From contig NZ_CP087997.1 of assembly GCF_021044565.1 (NCBI RefSeq), forward strand, positions 620,001-684,000: 64,000 nucleotides of DNA, read 5' to 3'. The notes below the pieces were generated by a model. The model saw only the letters and a program-made list of their open reading frames with translations, made no database searches and had not been told where the DNA came from. Origin of the DNA: Subtercola endophyticus. GTDB lineage: Bacteria; Actinomycetota; Actinomycetes; Actinomycetales; Microbacteriaceae. Within the stretch, counting starts at the first letter, position 1. The number at the start of each line of letters is the position of its first letter. The position numbers and the translations under genes are program-made. Of this stretch, positions 8,192 through 15,618 are shown piece after piece.

Positions 8192-9097
8192 TTATACGCG
8201 TTCGATGTGGCCAAAGACGGTGTTCCAATCGTCTTTCACGCTGACGACGGTCCAGCCCAGTTCCGCGGCCCGGGCGAAAGATTTCTCGGCACCAGAGGTG
8301 TAGGCGAATTCGCGAGCGTCGTCGTTGTGCTCGACGATGATCGCGAACGTCGCCGATTCGAGCAGCTCGATATCCACATCCGCATTGCCACCGGCGAACA
8401 CGGGCAGCCGCCCGGTCTGGGCGAAGACGTGCTCGGGCTTGCCGGGGCCGATGTCGAGGCCGCCGAGGCCCTCTTCGGCGCGGATGATCTGGCCGTCGAT
8501 GTACCGGTAGTCAGCGGCGGTGCCGATCACATTCTCTTTGTAGATGCCCCAAGCCTCTTCGGCGAAAGTGCGCATGAAGTCGCGACCGCCGCCGGAGCAC
8601 ACGAAGACGCGAAACTCGTTCGCTTTCAGATATTCGATGAGTTCGAGCATCGGTTTGTAGATCAACTCGATGTACGGCACGCCGAATTTGGGCTGCTTGA
8701 CCGTCTCGAGCCATACCCGCACTTCGGCGTCGAACTGTTCAGGCGTGCTGCCCGTCCACGACCGGCTGAACGCCTTCAGTAGCGTCTCGATCGTGGCGGG
8801 GTCTTGGGCTGCGACCCCGGCGAAGAAGCTCATGTCGTGCTCGACGAGGGCCTTGTACGGCTGAATCGCCGCGAGGCTCGGGTCGGATTTGACTTCTTCG
8901 CCCCAGCGACGGAACACGAAATCGAACTGTGGTGGAAGTGGCTGCTCCGACCATAAAGTGCCGTCGTTGTCGAAGGCCGCGATGCGGTCGGCAACCTTCA
9001 CGAAGTCGGCACCGGGCGTGGTGGCCCTTGCCACGAAGTCGAGGATGGCCTGTTTCGTGGCACCCTCATTCCAGCTCGGCAGTGCGTCGTCGGTCAC
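8192..9097 (-). CDS. HAD-superfamily hydrolase (phosphatase-like)
   Basis: This 301-residue protein has HAD motif I FDNDGTLW near residue 40, a cap region, motif II in VFVCSGGGRDF (Ser), and motifs III/IV with a Lys (GPGKPEH) and FAGGNADVD. The large insertion between motifs I and II is a cap domain. Phosphomonoesters are the usual substrates; the specific one is unknown. GTG 9097 is chosen because GAAAGGA lies six bases upstream of it. A longer frame to 9184 lacks support. The gene converges on the catabolic operon and is divergent from the HNH gene. Confidence 0.85.
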   Translation of the reverse strand: MTDDALPSWNEGATKQAILDFVARATTPGADFVKVADRIAAFDNDGTLWSEQPLPPQFDFVFRRWGEEVKSDPSLAAIQPYKALVEHDMSFFAGVAAQDPATIETLLKAFSRSWTGSTPEQFDAEVRVWLETVKQPKFGVPYIELIYKPMLELIEYLKANEFRVFVCSGGGRDFMRTFAEEAWGIYKENVIGTAADYRYIDGQIIRAEEGLGGLDIGPGKPEHVFAQTGRLPVFAGGNADVDIELLESATFAIIVEHNDDAREFAYTSGAEKSFARAAELGWTVVSVKDDWNTVFGHIERV

Positions 9098-9319
9098 GAG
9101 AAATCCTTTCGATGGGGGCACGGCCAACTGCAACCCTTCAACAGGCAGGGATGGCCCGACACCGTGGTGCATGCGCCCGAACATGAATTGATCATCACGC
9201 CGTCTCGACGAACACGCAAGAGCACCGCCTCGAACGGTCTATCGCGGGTGAGTGCACAAATAGTCAGCAGTCGAGTTCTCCACAGTTCTGGAGTTTTCGG
9301 CAATTCAGTGAGTTTTACT

Positions 9320-9333
9320 CGAACATATGTGCG
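9320..9333 (+). promoter_or_regulatory. LexA (SOS) box before the DUF222-HNH gene
   Basis: The sequence CGAACATATGTGCG matches the Gram-positive/actinobacterial LexA consensus CGAACRNRYGTTYG at 13 of 14 positions by my count. It lies 11 bases before ATG 9345 and overlaps the alternative ATG 9327, which argues for the downstream start. Related 13E12 (DUF222-HNH) genes in mycobacteria are known members of the SOS regulon, so damage-inducible expression is expected. Confidence 0.78.
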
Positions 9334-9344
9334 AAAATGGATGC

Positions 9345-10916
9345 ATGAACGAAACCCGCGCAAACGCGCCAGCCGAGCAGCTCACCGCTGACCTCGACGT
9401 TGCGCGCGAGCTTCTGTGTCGGGTTCGTACGCTGCTCGATGCCGGTACGCTCACCGACGACGAATTGCTGTGCGTTGCTGCGTCAGCTGCTGAAGTCGGG
9501 CAGGCCTGTGGCTCGATCGACGTTGCTGTCGCGGGCGAAGTGGCCGAGCGTTCACGGCGACAGCTGGGTGGTGAACGGCTGTGCGCGCGCAAGGGGTGCA
9601 GAAATGCCGTCGAACTCGTTCAGCGCATTTCTCGCGTCTCGTCGGCGACGGCAGCGAAGCTGCTGCGAGTCGGCGAGGCAGTTCGACCGGTCGTCTCGCT
9701 CACCGGGCAATCGTTGCCCGCGCGCTTTTCGACGCTCGGTTCCGTGCTTTCCACCGCCGGCATCAGCGTCGACGCTGCGAATGCCATCGTCACCGGGCTC
9801 TCGGTGTCTTCGCTGAAGGCCGACCCCGCAACGATCGCCGCCGCCGAAGTTGAGCTGGTGCGAGCCGCGCTGGGCGAGAGCCTGGAGTGTCCTGTGCCGG
9901 CCACGGCCGACGACCTTCGCTTGCAAGCAGCGGTGTGGCGGTCGGTCATCGATCCCGACGGTGTCGAGCCCGATGAAGAGCGGGCGATGCGCCACCGGTC
10001 GTTGACCCTGGGGCGTGCAACCTCTGCCGGGGTGCCGCTCTCCGGCATGCTGTTGCCTGAAGCCGCGGCACGGCTGCAGCGCATCTTCGACGCGTATCTC
10101 TCACCGGTGACGAGTCCGGTCGCGTTTCCGGCCCTTCGGGGTGAAGCGGATGCTCGTGGGGCTGCTGTTGCTGGCGACGCTGCCGACACTGCGAACCTTG
10201 GCGCCGCTGCCGACGCCGACGCTGAGGCTGCTGACCCGCGCTCGAGTGAAATCGACGGAGAATCAGCTCGAGACGCCGGTGCTCTTGACGTTGCCGTCGA
10301 GGGTCGGTCACGGCCGCAGCAGCAGCACGATGTGTTTCTCTCGATGATCGAGAGCGCGAGCAGGGCGGCAGATACGCCGTCGATCGGTGGCGCTCCCGCA
10401 ACCGTCATGGTGAGTGTTCGCGAGTCAGACCTCGCGGCAGGCACCGGAGTCGGCTGGGTCGACGGTTGCGAGGTGCCGCTTTCGGCCCGTACGGTGCGTC
10501 AGTTGGTGTGCTCCGGTGGTGTTCAGCGGGTCATTCTCTCCGATGAGGGGCGCGTCGTTCAACTGGGCGGCGAGCAACGCTGCTTCACAGGGCGACAACG
10601 CCGCGCGATCACGTTGCGCGACGGCGGGTGCATCATTCCGGGATGCTCGGTTCCGGCTTCGTGGTGTGAGATTCACCATGTTGATGAACACTCCGGCGGA
10701 GGCCCGACGCACTCAGACAACGGGGTGCTGCTGTGCTGGTTCCATCATCGAACCATCGACCAATCGGGGTGGGAGATCCGCATGCGCAGTGGCGTGCCGC
10801 AGATAAAAGCCCCACCGTGGATCGATCGAAGACATCGCCGCTGGGCACCCAGCACAAAATCGAGAACTCGACTTGCCCAAGAGCTCGTCGATCGCCCCCA
10901 CCGACGGGGCGCCTGA
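9345..10916 (+). CDS. DUF222 / HNH endonuclease protein (13E12-type)
   Basis: This is a predicted 523-residue protein. The helical DUF222 domain spans roughly residues 10-255. A low-complexity Ala/Asp-rich linker (about 260-330) separates it from a C-terminal HNH nuclease with WCEIHHVDEHS, an Asn in the middle and CWFHHRTI. The Cys pair in GCIIPGCS probably binds zinc with the later Cys. Such genes are multicopy in Actinobacteria and their role is unsettled; suggestions include mobile nuclease and SOS-linked DNA processing. ATG 9345 is preferred to ATG 9327 because the LexA box covers the latter. No good Shine-Dalgarno is visible. Confidence 0.9.
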   Translation: MNETRANAPAEQLTADLDVARELLCRVRTLLDAGTLTDDELLCVAASAAEVGQACGSIDVAVAGEVAERSRRQLGGERLCARKGCRNAVELVQRISRVSSATAAKLLRVGEAVRPVVSLTGQSLPARFSTLGSVLSTAGISVDAANAIVTGLSVSSLKADPATIAAAEVELVRAALGESLECPVPATADDLRLQAAVWRSVIDPDGVEPDEERAMRHRSLTLGRATSAGVPLSGMLLPEAAARLQRIFDAYLSPVTSPVAFPALRGEADARGAAVAGDAADTANLGAAADADAEAADPRSSEIDGESARDAGALDVAVEGRSRPQQQHDVFLSMIESASRAADTPSIGGAPATVMVSVRESDLAAGTGVGWVDGCEVPLSARTVRQLVCSGGVQRVILSDEGRVVQLGGEQRCFTGRQRRAITLRDGGCIIPGCSVPASWCEIHHVDEHSGGGPTHSDNGVLLCWFHHRTIDQSGWEIRMRSGVPQIKAPPWIDRRHRRWAPSTKSRTRLAQELVDRPHRRGA

Positions 10917-10947
10917 CCGCGACGGCTCACGGCGCCAGACCGCAAGG

Positions 10948-11003
10948 GCCCGAGCTCGAACGCCCGAGCACGAACGCCCGAGCTCGAACGCCCGGGCTCG
11001 AAC
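10948..11003. repeat. Four tandem 14-bp repeats
   Basis: There are four consecutive copies of GCCCGAGCTCGAAC, with one substitution each in copies two and four. They sit just downstream of the HNH gene and each unit carries a SacI-like palindrome (GAGCTC or a variant). No coding role is apparent; the flank up to 11134 otherwise holds only the leader of the next gene. Confidence 0.9.
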
Positions 11004-11134
11004 ACGCATGGTTGATGCCTGCACAGGGTTTGCTCACGCACGCTTGCTATTCTCGATATCAGTTGGTCAGTGCGGCCACCTCTGGACGAACATCAACGTA
11101 CCCAGCACGACGACGTTGTTACCTGGAGGTCGTC

Positions 11135-11386
11135 ATGCACATGGCAATACAAATCGGTGGGTCGCTGCTTGTTCTCGCTGGCTTCGCGCTCGCGCAGTGG
11201 GGTGTGCTCGATCTGAAATCTAAGCGGTATCTCGTGCTCAATACGGTGGGTTCCGCTGTGTTGGCCGTCGACGCCGTCATCGGCCAGCAGTGGGGCTTTC
11301 TGCTGCTCGAGGGTGTCTGGGCGATCGTGTCTGGCATCAGCCTCATCGCCGTGCTCTCCGGCCGCACTCCCCGCGCCGCGCACTAG
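11135..11386 (+). CDS. Small membrane protein, CBU_0592-like family
   Basis: This 83-residue protein has about three hydrophobic helices (near residues 6-25, 32-48 and 53-73) and a short charged end. The layout and KSKRYLVLNTVGS resemble small CBU_0592-type membrane proteins, whose function is unknown. GGAGG lies five bases before ATG 11135, which fixes the start inside a much longer spurious frame. Its stop codon falls in the first unit of the 15-bp minisatellite that the IS element interrupts. Confidence 0.78.
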   Translation: MHMAIQIGGSLLVLAGFALAQWGVLDLKSKRYLVLNTVGSAVLAVDAVIGQQWGFLLLEGVWAIVSGISLIAVLSGRTPRAAH

Positions 11387-11402
11387 CGCAGCACGCACTA
11401 GC
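11381..11402. repeat. 15-bp minisatellite, left part (interrupted by the IS)
   Basis: One full CACTAGCGCAGCACG unit plus the first seven bases of a second lie at the end of the small membrane gene, whose TAG is inside the unit. The array resumes at 12517 after the insertion sequence. The last six bases (ACTAGC, 11397-11402) are the left copy of the target duplication. Confidence 0.88.
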
Positions 11403-12390
11403 TGTACTGCTCAGGGAGGTTGGTTAACCGGCTGATGGGTGGGTGGCTTCCGATGGCGGTGTGGGGTCTGTGGTGATTGTATTCATGGAGCCATGCGGGG
11501 AGGGCGTTTCGGCGCGCGGTTTCGGTGGGGTAGAACCGTTTGTAGGCCCACCCGTCGGCGAGGGTGCGGTGGAATCGTTCGATCTTCCCGTTCGTTTGGG
11601 GCCGGTACGGCCGGGTCTTTTTCGGTGTGATCCCGAGTTCCGCGCAGGTATCGCGCCAGAGATGCGACTTGTACGCTGACCCGTTGTCGGAGAGCACTCG
11701 TTGCACAGTGACGCCGCGGACGGCGAACCAGGACACCGCCCGCTGCAGCACGGCCACGGCGGTGGCGGCGGTTTCATCGGCGTGGATCTCGGCGTACGCG
11801 ACCCGGGAGTGGTCATCGATCACGGTGTGCACGAACTCTTTCCCCGGCCGGGGTTCATAACGAGCATCTCTGACAATCCCGACGGTAGCGGCCCGGTTCC
11901 GGCGACCTTGCTGCCGGCCAACGTATCGGTGCCCGCCCCCGTCAGGAATGTTGCCGAACTTCGTGACATCGACGTGGATCAACGAGCCCGGAGTGTCATG
12001 TTCGTAGCGGCGGACGACCTCACCGGTGTGTTTATCGATGTAGCCGAGCCGGTTCAGCCGACACCGCACGAGAACGGCGTGCACTGTTGATGCTGGCATC
12101 CCGAGCTTCGCGCCGATCGCGACCGGGCCCAGGCGCTGCTTCCACCGCAGATGCCCAATTTTCCGCACGAGCTGCTGCCGGGTCCTGGTTGGGCTGTAGT
12201 GCGGGCGAGAAGAACGATCCACGACACCCGCTGCGCCCATCGCCGCGTATCTGTCGGCCCAACGCTTCGCCGTAGGCCAGGAAACATTGAATTGCGCCGC
12301 GGCATGAGCGACGGGCCAGCCGTCATCGATTATCAGGCGCGCGATGCGGAGACGGTGACGTGGGGTGAGAGCTGCGTTAGCGTGAGACAC
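11398..12390 (-). CDS. IS481-family transposase (DDE integrase core)
   Basis: This 330-residue transposase has an N-terminal helix-turn-helix (AHAAAQFNVSWPTAKRW near residue 30) and a DDE core: Asp in LIHVDVTKFG, Asp in VLSDNGSAY and Glu in TNGKIERFH, with 35 residues between the last two. GTG 12390 is preferred over the frame's upper limit (12468) because AAAGGG lies just upstream. The frame runs past the left end of the element: the final Ser codon straddles the IS edge and the TAG stop comes from flanking target DNA, so the C-terminus depends on the insertion site. Confidence 0.93.
   Translation of the reverse strand: MSHANAALTPRHRLRIARLIIDDGWPVAHAAAQFNVSWPTAKRWADRYAAMGAAGVVDRSSRPHYSPTRTRQQLVRKIGHLRWKQRLGPVAIGAKLGMPASTVHAVLVRCRLNRLGYIDKHTGEVVRRYEHDTPGSLIHVDVTKFGNIPDGGGHRYVGRQQGRRNRAATVGIVRDARYEPRPGKEFVHTVIDDHSRVAYAEIHADETAATAVAVLQRAVSWFAVRGVTVQRVLSDNGSAYKSHLWRDTCAELGITPKKTRPYRPQTNGKIERFHRTLADGWAYKRFYPTETARRNALPAWLHEYNHHRPHTAIGSHPPISRLTNLPEQYS
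11403..11425 (+). repeat. IS left terminal inverted repeat
   Basis: This is a 23-bp arm identical to the complement of 12494-12516. It covers the 3' end of the transposase reading frame. Confidence 0.95.
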
Positions 12391-12493
12391 GAGGGCCCTT
12401 TCAGGTCGGTAAGTGGTTGACTGAGCAACTCCACTTTCGCCCCGGGGGCCCTCACCCCATTCCAACAACTACAGCGAGTCGTCACACCGAATC

Positions 12494-12516
12494 AACCAAC
12501 CTCCCTGAGCAGTACA
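12494..12516 (-). repeat. IS right terminal inverted repeat
   Basis: This is the 23-bp partner of the left repeat, on the promoter side of the transposase gene. It is followed directly by the right ACTAGC target copy. Confidence 0.95.
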
Positions 12517-12560
12517 ACTAGCGCAGCACGCACTAACACAGCACGCACTAGCGCAGCACA
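12517..12560. repeat. 15-bp minisatellite, right part
   Basis: The array continues after the IS. It holds the rest of the interrupted unit (12517-12530), CACTAACACAGCACG (12531-12545) and CACTAGCGCAGCACA (12546-12560). Together with the left part this is four units, of which the third has two substitutions and the last has one. Confidence 0.88.
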
Positions 12561-12677
12561 CCGGTCACGCATCGGAACAATGCTGCCGCTCTGAGTGCGC
12601 GGGCAAGCCATGCGCGCGACCGACCCGACCATGAGCGATGCCTTGCGGGCGGGCGTGGGTGGGAGCACTGTAGACCC

Positions 12678-13058
12678 ATGGGTAACCCGATCGTGCACGT
12701 CGAGCTCATCGGCCCGGAGCCGGCGCGACTGCGGCAGTTCTACGGCGCGCTGTTCGGGTGGGATGCGCCACCGGGTGCTGCCGTCGCGTCGGCGATCTCT
12801 GACACGGCGCAGTATTCGTTCATCGCGCCCGAGGCCGACGGCGAGCCAGCGGCGGGCGGAATCGGGGGTGGGGCGGGGTTCGCTCCGCACGCGATCTTCT
12901 ACGTGGGGGTCGAAGATGTGGCTGCGACGCTCGATCAGGCCGAGCAGTTGGGGGCCACGATCATCCTGACTGCCCAGCTGAACGAGGGTGGGCACGTCAC
13001 GGTGGGGCACTTTCGAGACCCGGCGGGCAATCTCGTCGGTGTCGCTGGTCCCGCCTAG
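12678..13058 (+). CDS. VOC superfamily protein
   Basis: This 126-residue single VOC module starts with NPIVHVELIGPEPARLRQFY, the usual His-containing first strand and helix, and ends HFRDPAGNLVGV, the usual DPxGN closing motif. The family covers small-molecule dioxygenases, epimerases and drug-binding resistance proteins. The PEPAR..FYGALFGW pattern is that of the widespread uncharacterised glyoxalase-like group. There is no clear Shine-Dalgarno before ATG 12678. The next locus is a broken gene, so no operon partner informs its role. Confidence 0.85.
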   Translation: MGNPIVHVELIGPEPARLRQFYGALFGWDAPPGAAVASAISDTAQYSFIAPEADGEPAAGGIGGGAGFAPHAIFYVGVEDVAATLDQAEQLGATIILTAQLNEGGHVTVGHFRDPAGNLVGVAGPA

Positions 13059-13130
13059 GTGTATTCCAACGCCTCGAGGCCACCTCGAGGCGGTCACGCC
13101 GGTTCACGGCGAACGAGAGGATAAGCGGTC

Positions 13131-13426
13131 ATGGCAACCATCGTGGTTCAGGAATTCATCACGCTCGACGGTGTGGTGCAGGGCGGCGGCGGCCCTGACG
13201 AAGACCGTGACGGCGGATTCGACGTCGGGGCAGTACCGTGCTGGTGCGCACGCTTGCCGAACACGACCTCATCGACGAGTATCGGCTGGTCGTTTGTCCG
13301 CTCGTGCTGGGCACCGGCAAGAAGCTCTTCGCCGACGGGTTTCCGATGTCGAAGCTCGCCCTCACCAGTACCCGGCAGCTGCCGACGGGGGTTCAGATGA
13401 ATATCTACCGCCGCTCAGCACTGTGA
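13131..13426 (+). pseudogene. RibD/DHFR-like reductase, internally deleted and frameshifted
   Basis: The first ~33 codons (ATG 13131, ATIVVQEFITLDGVVQGG) match the N-terminus of RibD_C/dihydrofolate-reductase-like proteins. The family C-terminus (LVRTLAEHDLIDEYRLVVCP...GTGKKLFADG) follows almost at once in another frame, from about 13228. Normal members are about 190 residues, so roughly the central half is missing and the junction changes frame. The reading frame from 13131 passes into nonsense sequence after about residue 34. This is a deletion relic rather than a short functional gene. Confidence 0.85.
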
Positions 13427-13470
13427 GGATGTTCGTGGCTCACACGGAGCCGCGGGCCCCGATTCGGGCA

Positions 13471-13476
13471 TAAACT
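13471..13476 (+). promoter_or_regulatory. -10 element giving a probable leaderless start
   Basis: TAAACT lies six bases before ATG 13483 with no Shine-Dalgarno between. This is the spacing of leaderless promoters in Actinobacteria (TANNNT, 6-7 bases, start codon). Confidence 0.5.
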
Positions 13477-13482
13477 CGGCTC

Positions 13483-14322
13483 ATGCCCGGGCAGGTACTC
13501 GCACTAGACGATCCGCAGGGGTTTCTGGGCGGGCTCGTCGAGGCGGTGCAACGAGTGCTGCCCCGAGACGTGGCCGAGTCTTCGCTGACGGTCGTGCGGC
13601 GTCGATCGATCGGTGATCGGGTTGCTCTACGCAAGGGGTCGATCAGCTCGATCTGCTTCGTCACGAGGGGCTACGTGATGGAGCTCGTCTGCACCCCCGA
13701 TCAGCGGTACACGGCCGAAACGCGCCGTGTCGTGCGCGGAATCGTGGTGAGCCGCCGCAACCAGAACCTGGGGGAGTGGCTCGAGGCGTTCGCCGGGCGA
13801 GTGGCCGTTGCTGCGGGTGCTTCGCGTGCTTCCGGTGCTGCGGGTGTTGCAAACGGCACTTCCGCATCGGTAGACCCGCTGCAGTTGCTCGGCATCTCGG
13901 TGTCGGGCCCGCGCGTCACCGTCAGCGACGAGAATATGCTCGCCGACCTCCGCACCTTGCCGTTCAAGGTGCGCGGCCGGATCCCGCCCGAAGCGTCGAC
14001 GGTGTTGAAGCACATCATCGAGTTGCTCATCGAAACGCTACCGAGGGTCGTGGCGGGGTACGAGCTCAAGACGAACGCGGAGCGCACGGCGACGGTCTAC
14101 CTGCCTGAAACGCTGCGGGCCTATCTTGCTCTGCCGACCGACTGGGCAAAAAATCACGTCTACACCGATGGCAGCACACCGGCAACCGCGCTGCTCGAGC
14201 AACTCTCGATGATCGAGCAGGCGGCGACAGAAATGCACGATGCCGCGCTTCGCGGCGACGCCGATGTGCTTTTGGTCAACGGTCGCTTTCTCACCTACAA
14301 GTTCGGTGATCTGGGTCGCTAG
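13483..14322 (+). CDS. Uncharacterised protein with XpaC-like C-terminal region (paralogue A)
   Basis: This 279-residue soluble protein is clearly paralogous to the product at 15619-16554. They share GEWL.AFAGRVA near the middle, ATVYLP.TL.AY.ALP.DWA, DGSTP and LLVNGRFLT near the end. The C-terminal half (helices, then VYLPETLRAYLALP, then a last helical pair) recalls the YLP-containing C-terminus of XpaC proteins, which often accompany TelA; this comparison is from memory. The N-terminal half (SIGDRVALRKG...) is not one I recognise. It lies 50 bases upstream of telA on the same strand, so co-expression is likely. A role in the TelA stress complex is inferred. Confidence 0.72.
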   Translation: MPGQVLALDDPQGFLGGLVEAVQRVLPRDVAESSLTVVRRRSIGDRVALRKGSISSICFVTRGYVMELVCTPDQRYTAETRRVVRGIVVSRRNQNLGEWLEAFAGRVAVAAGASRASGAAGVANGTSASVDPLQLLGISVSGPRVTVSDENMLADLRTLPFKVRGRIPPEASTVLKHIIELLIETLPRVVAGYELKTNAERTATVYLPETLRAYLALPTDWAKNHVYTDGSTPATALLEQLSMIEQAATEMHDAALRGDADVLLVNGRFLTYKFGDLGR

Positions 14323-14372
14323 GGTGATCTGGGCCGTGAGATTTACGCTGAAGTGCACTCGATAGGAGAACC

Positions 14373-15602
14373 GTGTCTGAACTCGACCTCAGCCAACCGC
14401 TGACGCCGCCCGAACCGCAGCCGCAGAGCGAGATCGTGCTGACTCCGCCGGCGGCCGTACCCGAGGTCGAGGGTGAGCAGGCGACGGGCATGGTGCCCGT
14501 GCCCTCCGACACCCGTTCCAAGCTTCGCGAGACTGCGCGCACGTTCGTCGCCGGGCTCGCCGAGCATCCTCCCGGCAGTCCGGGGTTCGCGGCGAAGGTC
14601 AATGACATCACGAAGATGGGCGAGCAAGAGATTCGGGCGAGCGCCGAGACCTCGAACCGGATGCTCAGCAGACCCTCGTCGTCACTGGCTGCTGCCCGGG
14701 GCAAGGGCCCGGCCGCCGACCCACAGGTCAAGGTCGCCCACACCCTGCAAGAGCTGCGAACCACGATCACCGACCTCGACCCTGCCCGCGCCGATCTCAC
14801 CGGTGCCAAGAAGTTGTTCAGTCGGCTGCCGGGTGGCAATAAGCTCACGCACTACTTCGCCCGGTACCAGTCGGCTCAGAAGCAGCTGGATGCGATCATT
14901 GCGGCGCTCGTCTCGGGTCAAGACGAGCTGCTGAAAGACAATGCGGCTATCGAGCAGGAACGAGCCAATCTCTGGGTGACGATGGGCAAGCTCGGTGAGT
15001 ACGCGGCGCTGGCCGCCGATCTCGACGAGGCGATCTCGGCGCGAGCCGAGGCCGTGCGACCGACGGACCCCCGGCTGGCCGACTCGCTGGTTTCCGATGC
15101 GCTCTTTCCGATTCGCCAACGCCGGCAAGACCTGACGACGCAGATCGCGGTGTCGGTTCAGGGTTATCTCGCGCTCGACATGATCCGCAAGAACAACCTC
15201 GAACTCATCAAGGGCGTCGAACGAGCACGCACGACGACGGTCGCGGCTTTGCGCACGGCCATCATCGTCGCTCAGGCGCTCGCGAATCAGCGGCTGGTTC
15301 TCGACCAGATCGGCGCTCTGAATGAGACCACGAACTCGATGATCGAACGCACGAGCGAGGCGTTGAAGCAGCAGACGGCGATGATCCACGAGCAGGCCGC
15401 CTCGTCGGGGGTCAGCGTCGAGACGCTGCAGCGCGCCTTCGACAACGTGTTTGCCACGATGGATGCGATCGACGGCTACCGAGCGAAGGCCGTCGACTCG
15501 ATGGCGGCGACCGTCAACGCTCTCGAGGGCCAGGTAGCCCGGTCTCGCAGCTACCTCGACCGTTCGCGCGCCGGGGACGAGCCTGACGCGTTGTCGCGCT
15601 GA
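14373..15602 (+). CDS. telA: TelA-family toxic anion resistance protein
   Basis: This 409-residue protein is helical and coiled-coil rich, with the TelA/KlaA pattern. It has a Pro-rich N-terminus (to about residue 45), then LTGAKKLFSRLPGGNKL..YFARYQSAQ near 150, and a C-terminal segment with LVLDQIGALNETTNSMIERT and LQRAFDNVFATMDAID. TelA proteins are linked to tellurite, nisin and envelope-stress tolerance but their biochemistry is not settled. GTG 14373 follows TAGGAGAACC. The flanking XpaC-like paralogues and YbjQ-domain genes support a shared stress-response module rather than a lone resistance gene. Confidence 0.92.
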   Translation: MSELDLSQPLTPPEPQPQSEIVLTPPAAVPEVEGEQATGMVPVPSDTRSKLRETARTFVAGLAEHPPGSPGFAAKVNDITKMGEQEIRASAETSNRMLSRPSSSLAAARGKGPAADPQVKVAHTLQELRTTITDLDPARADLTGAKKLFSRLPGGNKLTHYFARYQSAQKQLDAIIAALVSGQDELLKDNAAIEQERANLWVTMGKLGEYAALAADLDEAISARAEAVRPTDPRLADSLVSDALFPIRQRRQDLTTQIAVSVQGYLALDMIRKNNLELIKGVERARTTTVAALRTAIIVAQALANQRLVLDQIGALNETTNSMIERTSEALKQQTAMIHEQAASSGVSVETLQRAFDNVFATMDAIDGYRAKAVDSMAATVNALEGQVARSRSYLDRSRAGDEPDALSR

Positions 15603-15618
15603 CGCGCACGGCTGATCG

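Larger units (their letters stand above)
11403..12516. mobile_element. Complete IS481-family insertion sequence, 1114 bp
   Basis: The element is bounded by perfect 23-bp inverted repeats (11403-11425 and 12494-12516) beginning TGTACTGCTCAGG, with the TGT...ACA ends usual for IS481. It is flanked by a 6-bp direct repeat ACTAGC (11397-11402 and 12517-12522). One transposase gene fills it on the minus strand. Intact ends, target duplication and open frame indicate a recent and possibly active insertion. Removing it and one target copy restores a continuous 15-bp tandem array. Confidence 0.95.

Noticed and set aside
8144..8782. 212-codon plus-strand frame opposite the HAD gene
   Set aside because: It is the complement of clear HAD motifs on the minus strand and has no family features of its own.
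9327..9344. ATG 9327 as start of the DUF222-HNH gene
   Set aside because: It lies inside the LexA box, which would leave no room for a promoter-operator ahead of translation, and it adds only six residues outside the DUF222 domain.
10948..11003. 14-bp repeats as iterons of an origin
   Set aside because: No replication protein, AT-rich region or partition genes are present; the region is chromosomal.
13131..13400. 89-residue intact protein from ATG 13131
   Set aside because: After about residue 34 the frame leaves the family sequence, while the family C-terminus continues in another frame; it is a deletion pseudogene.
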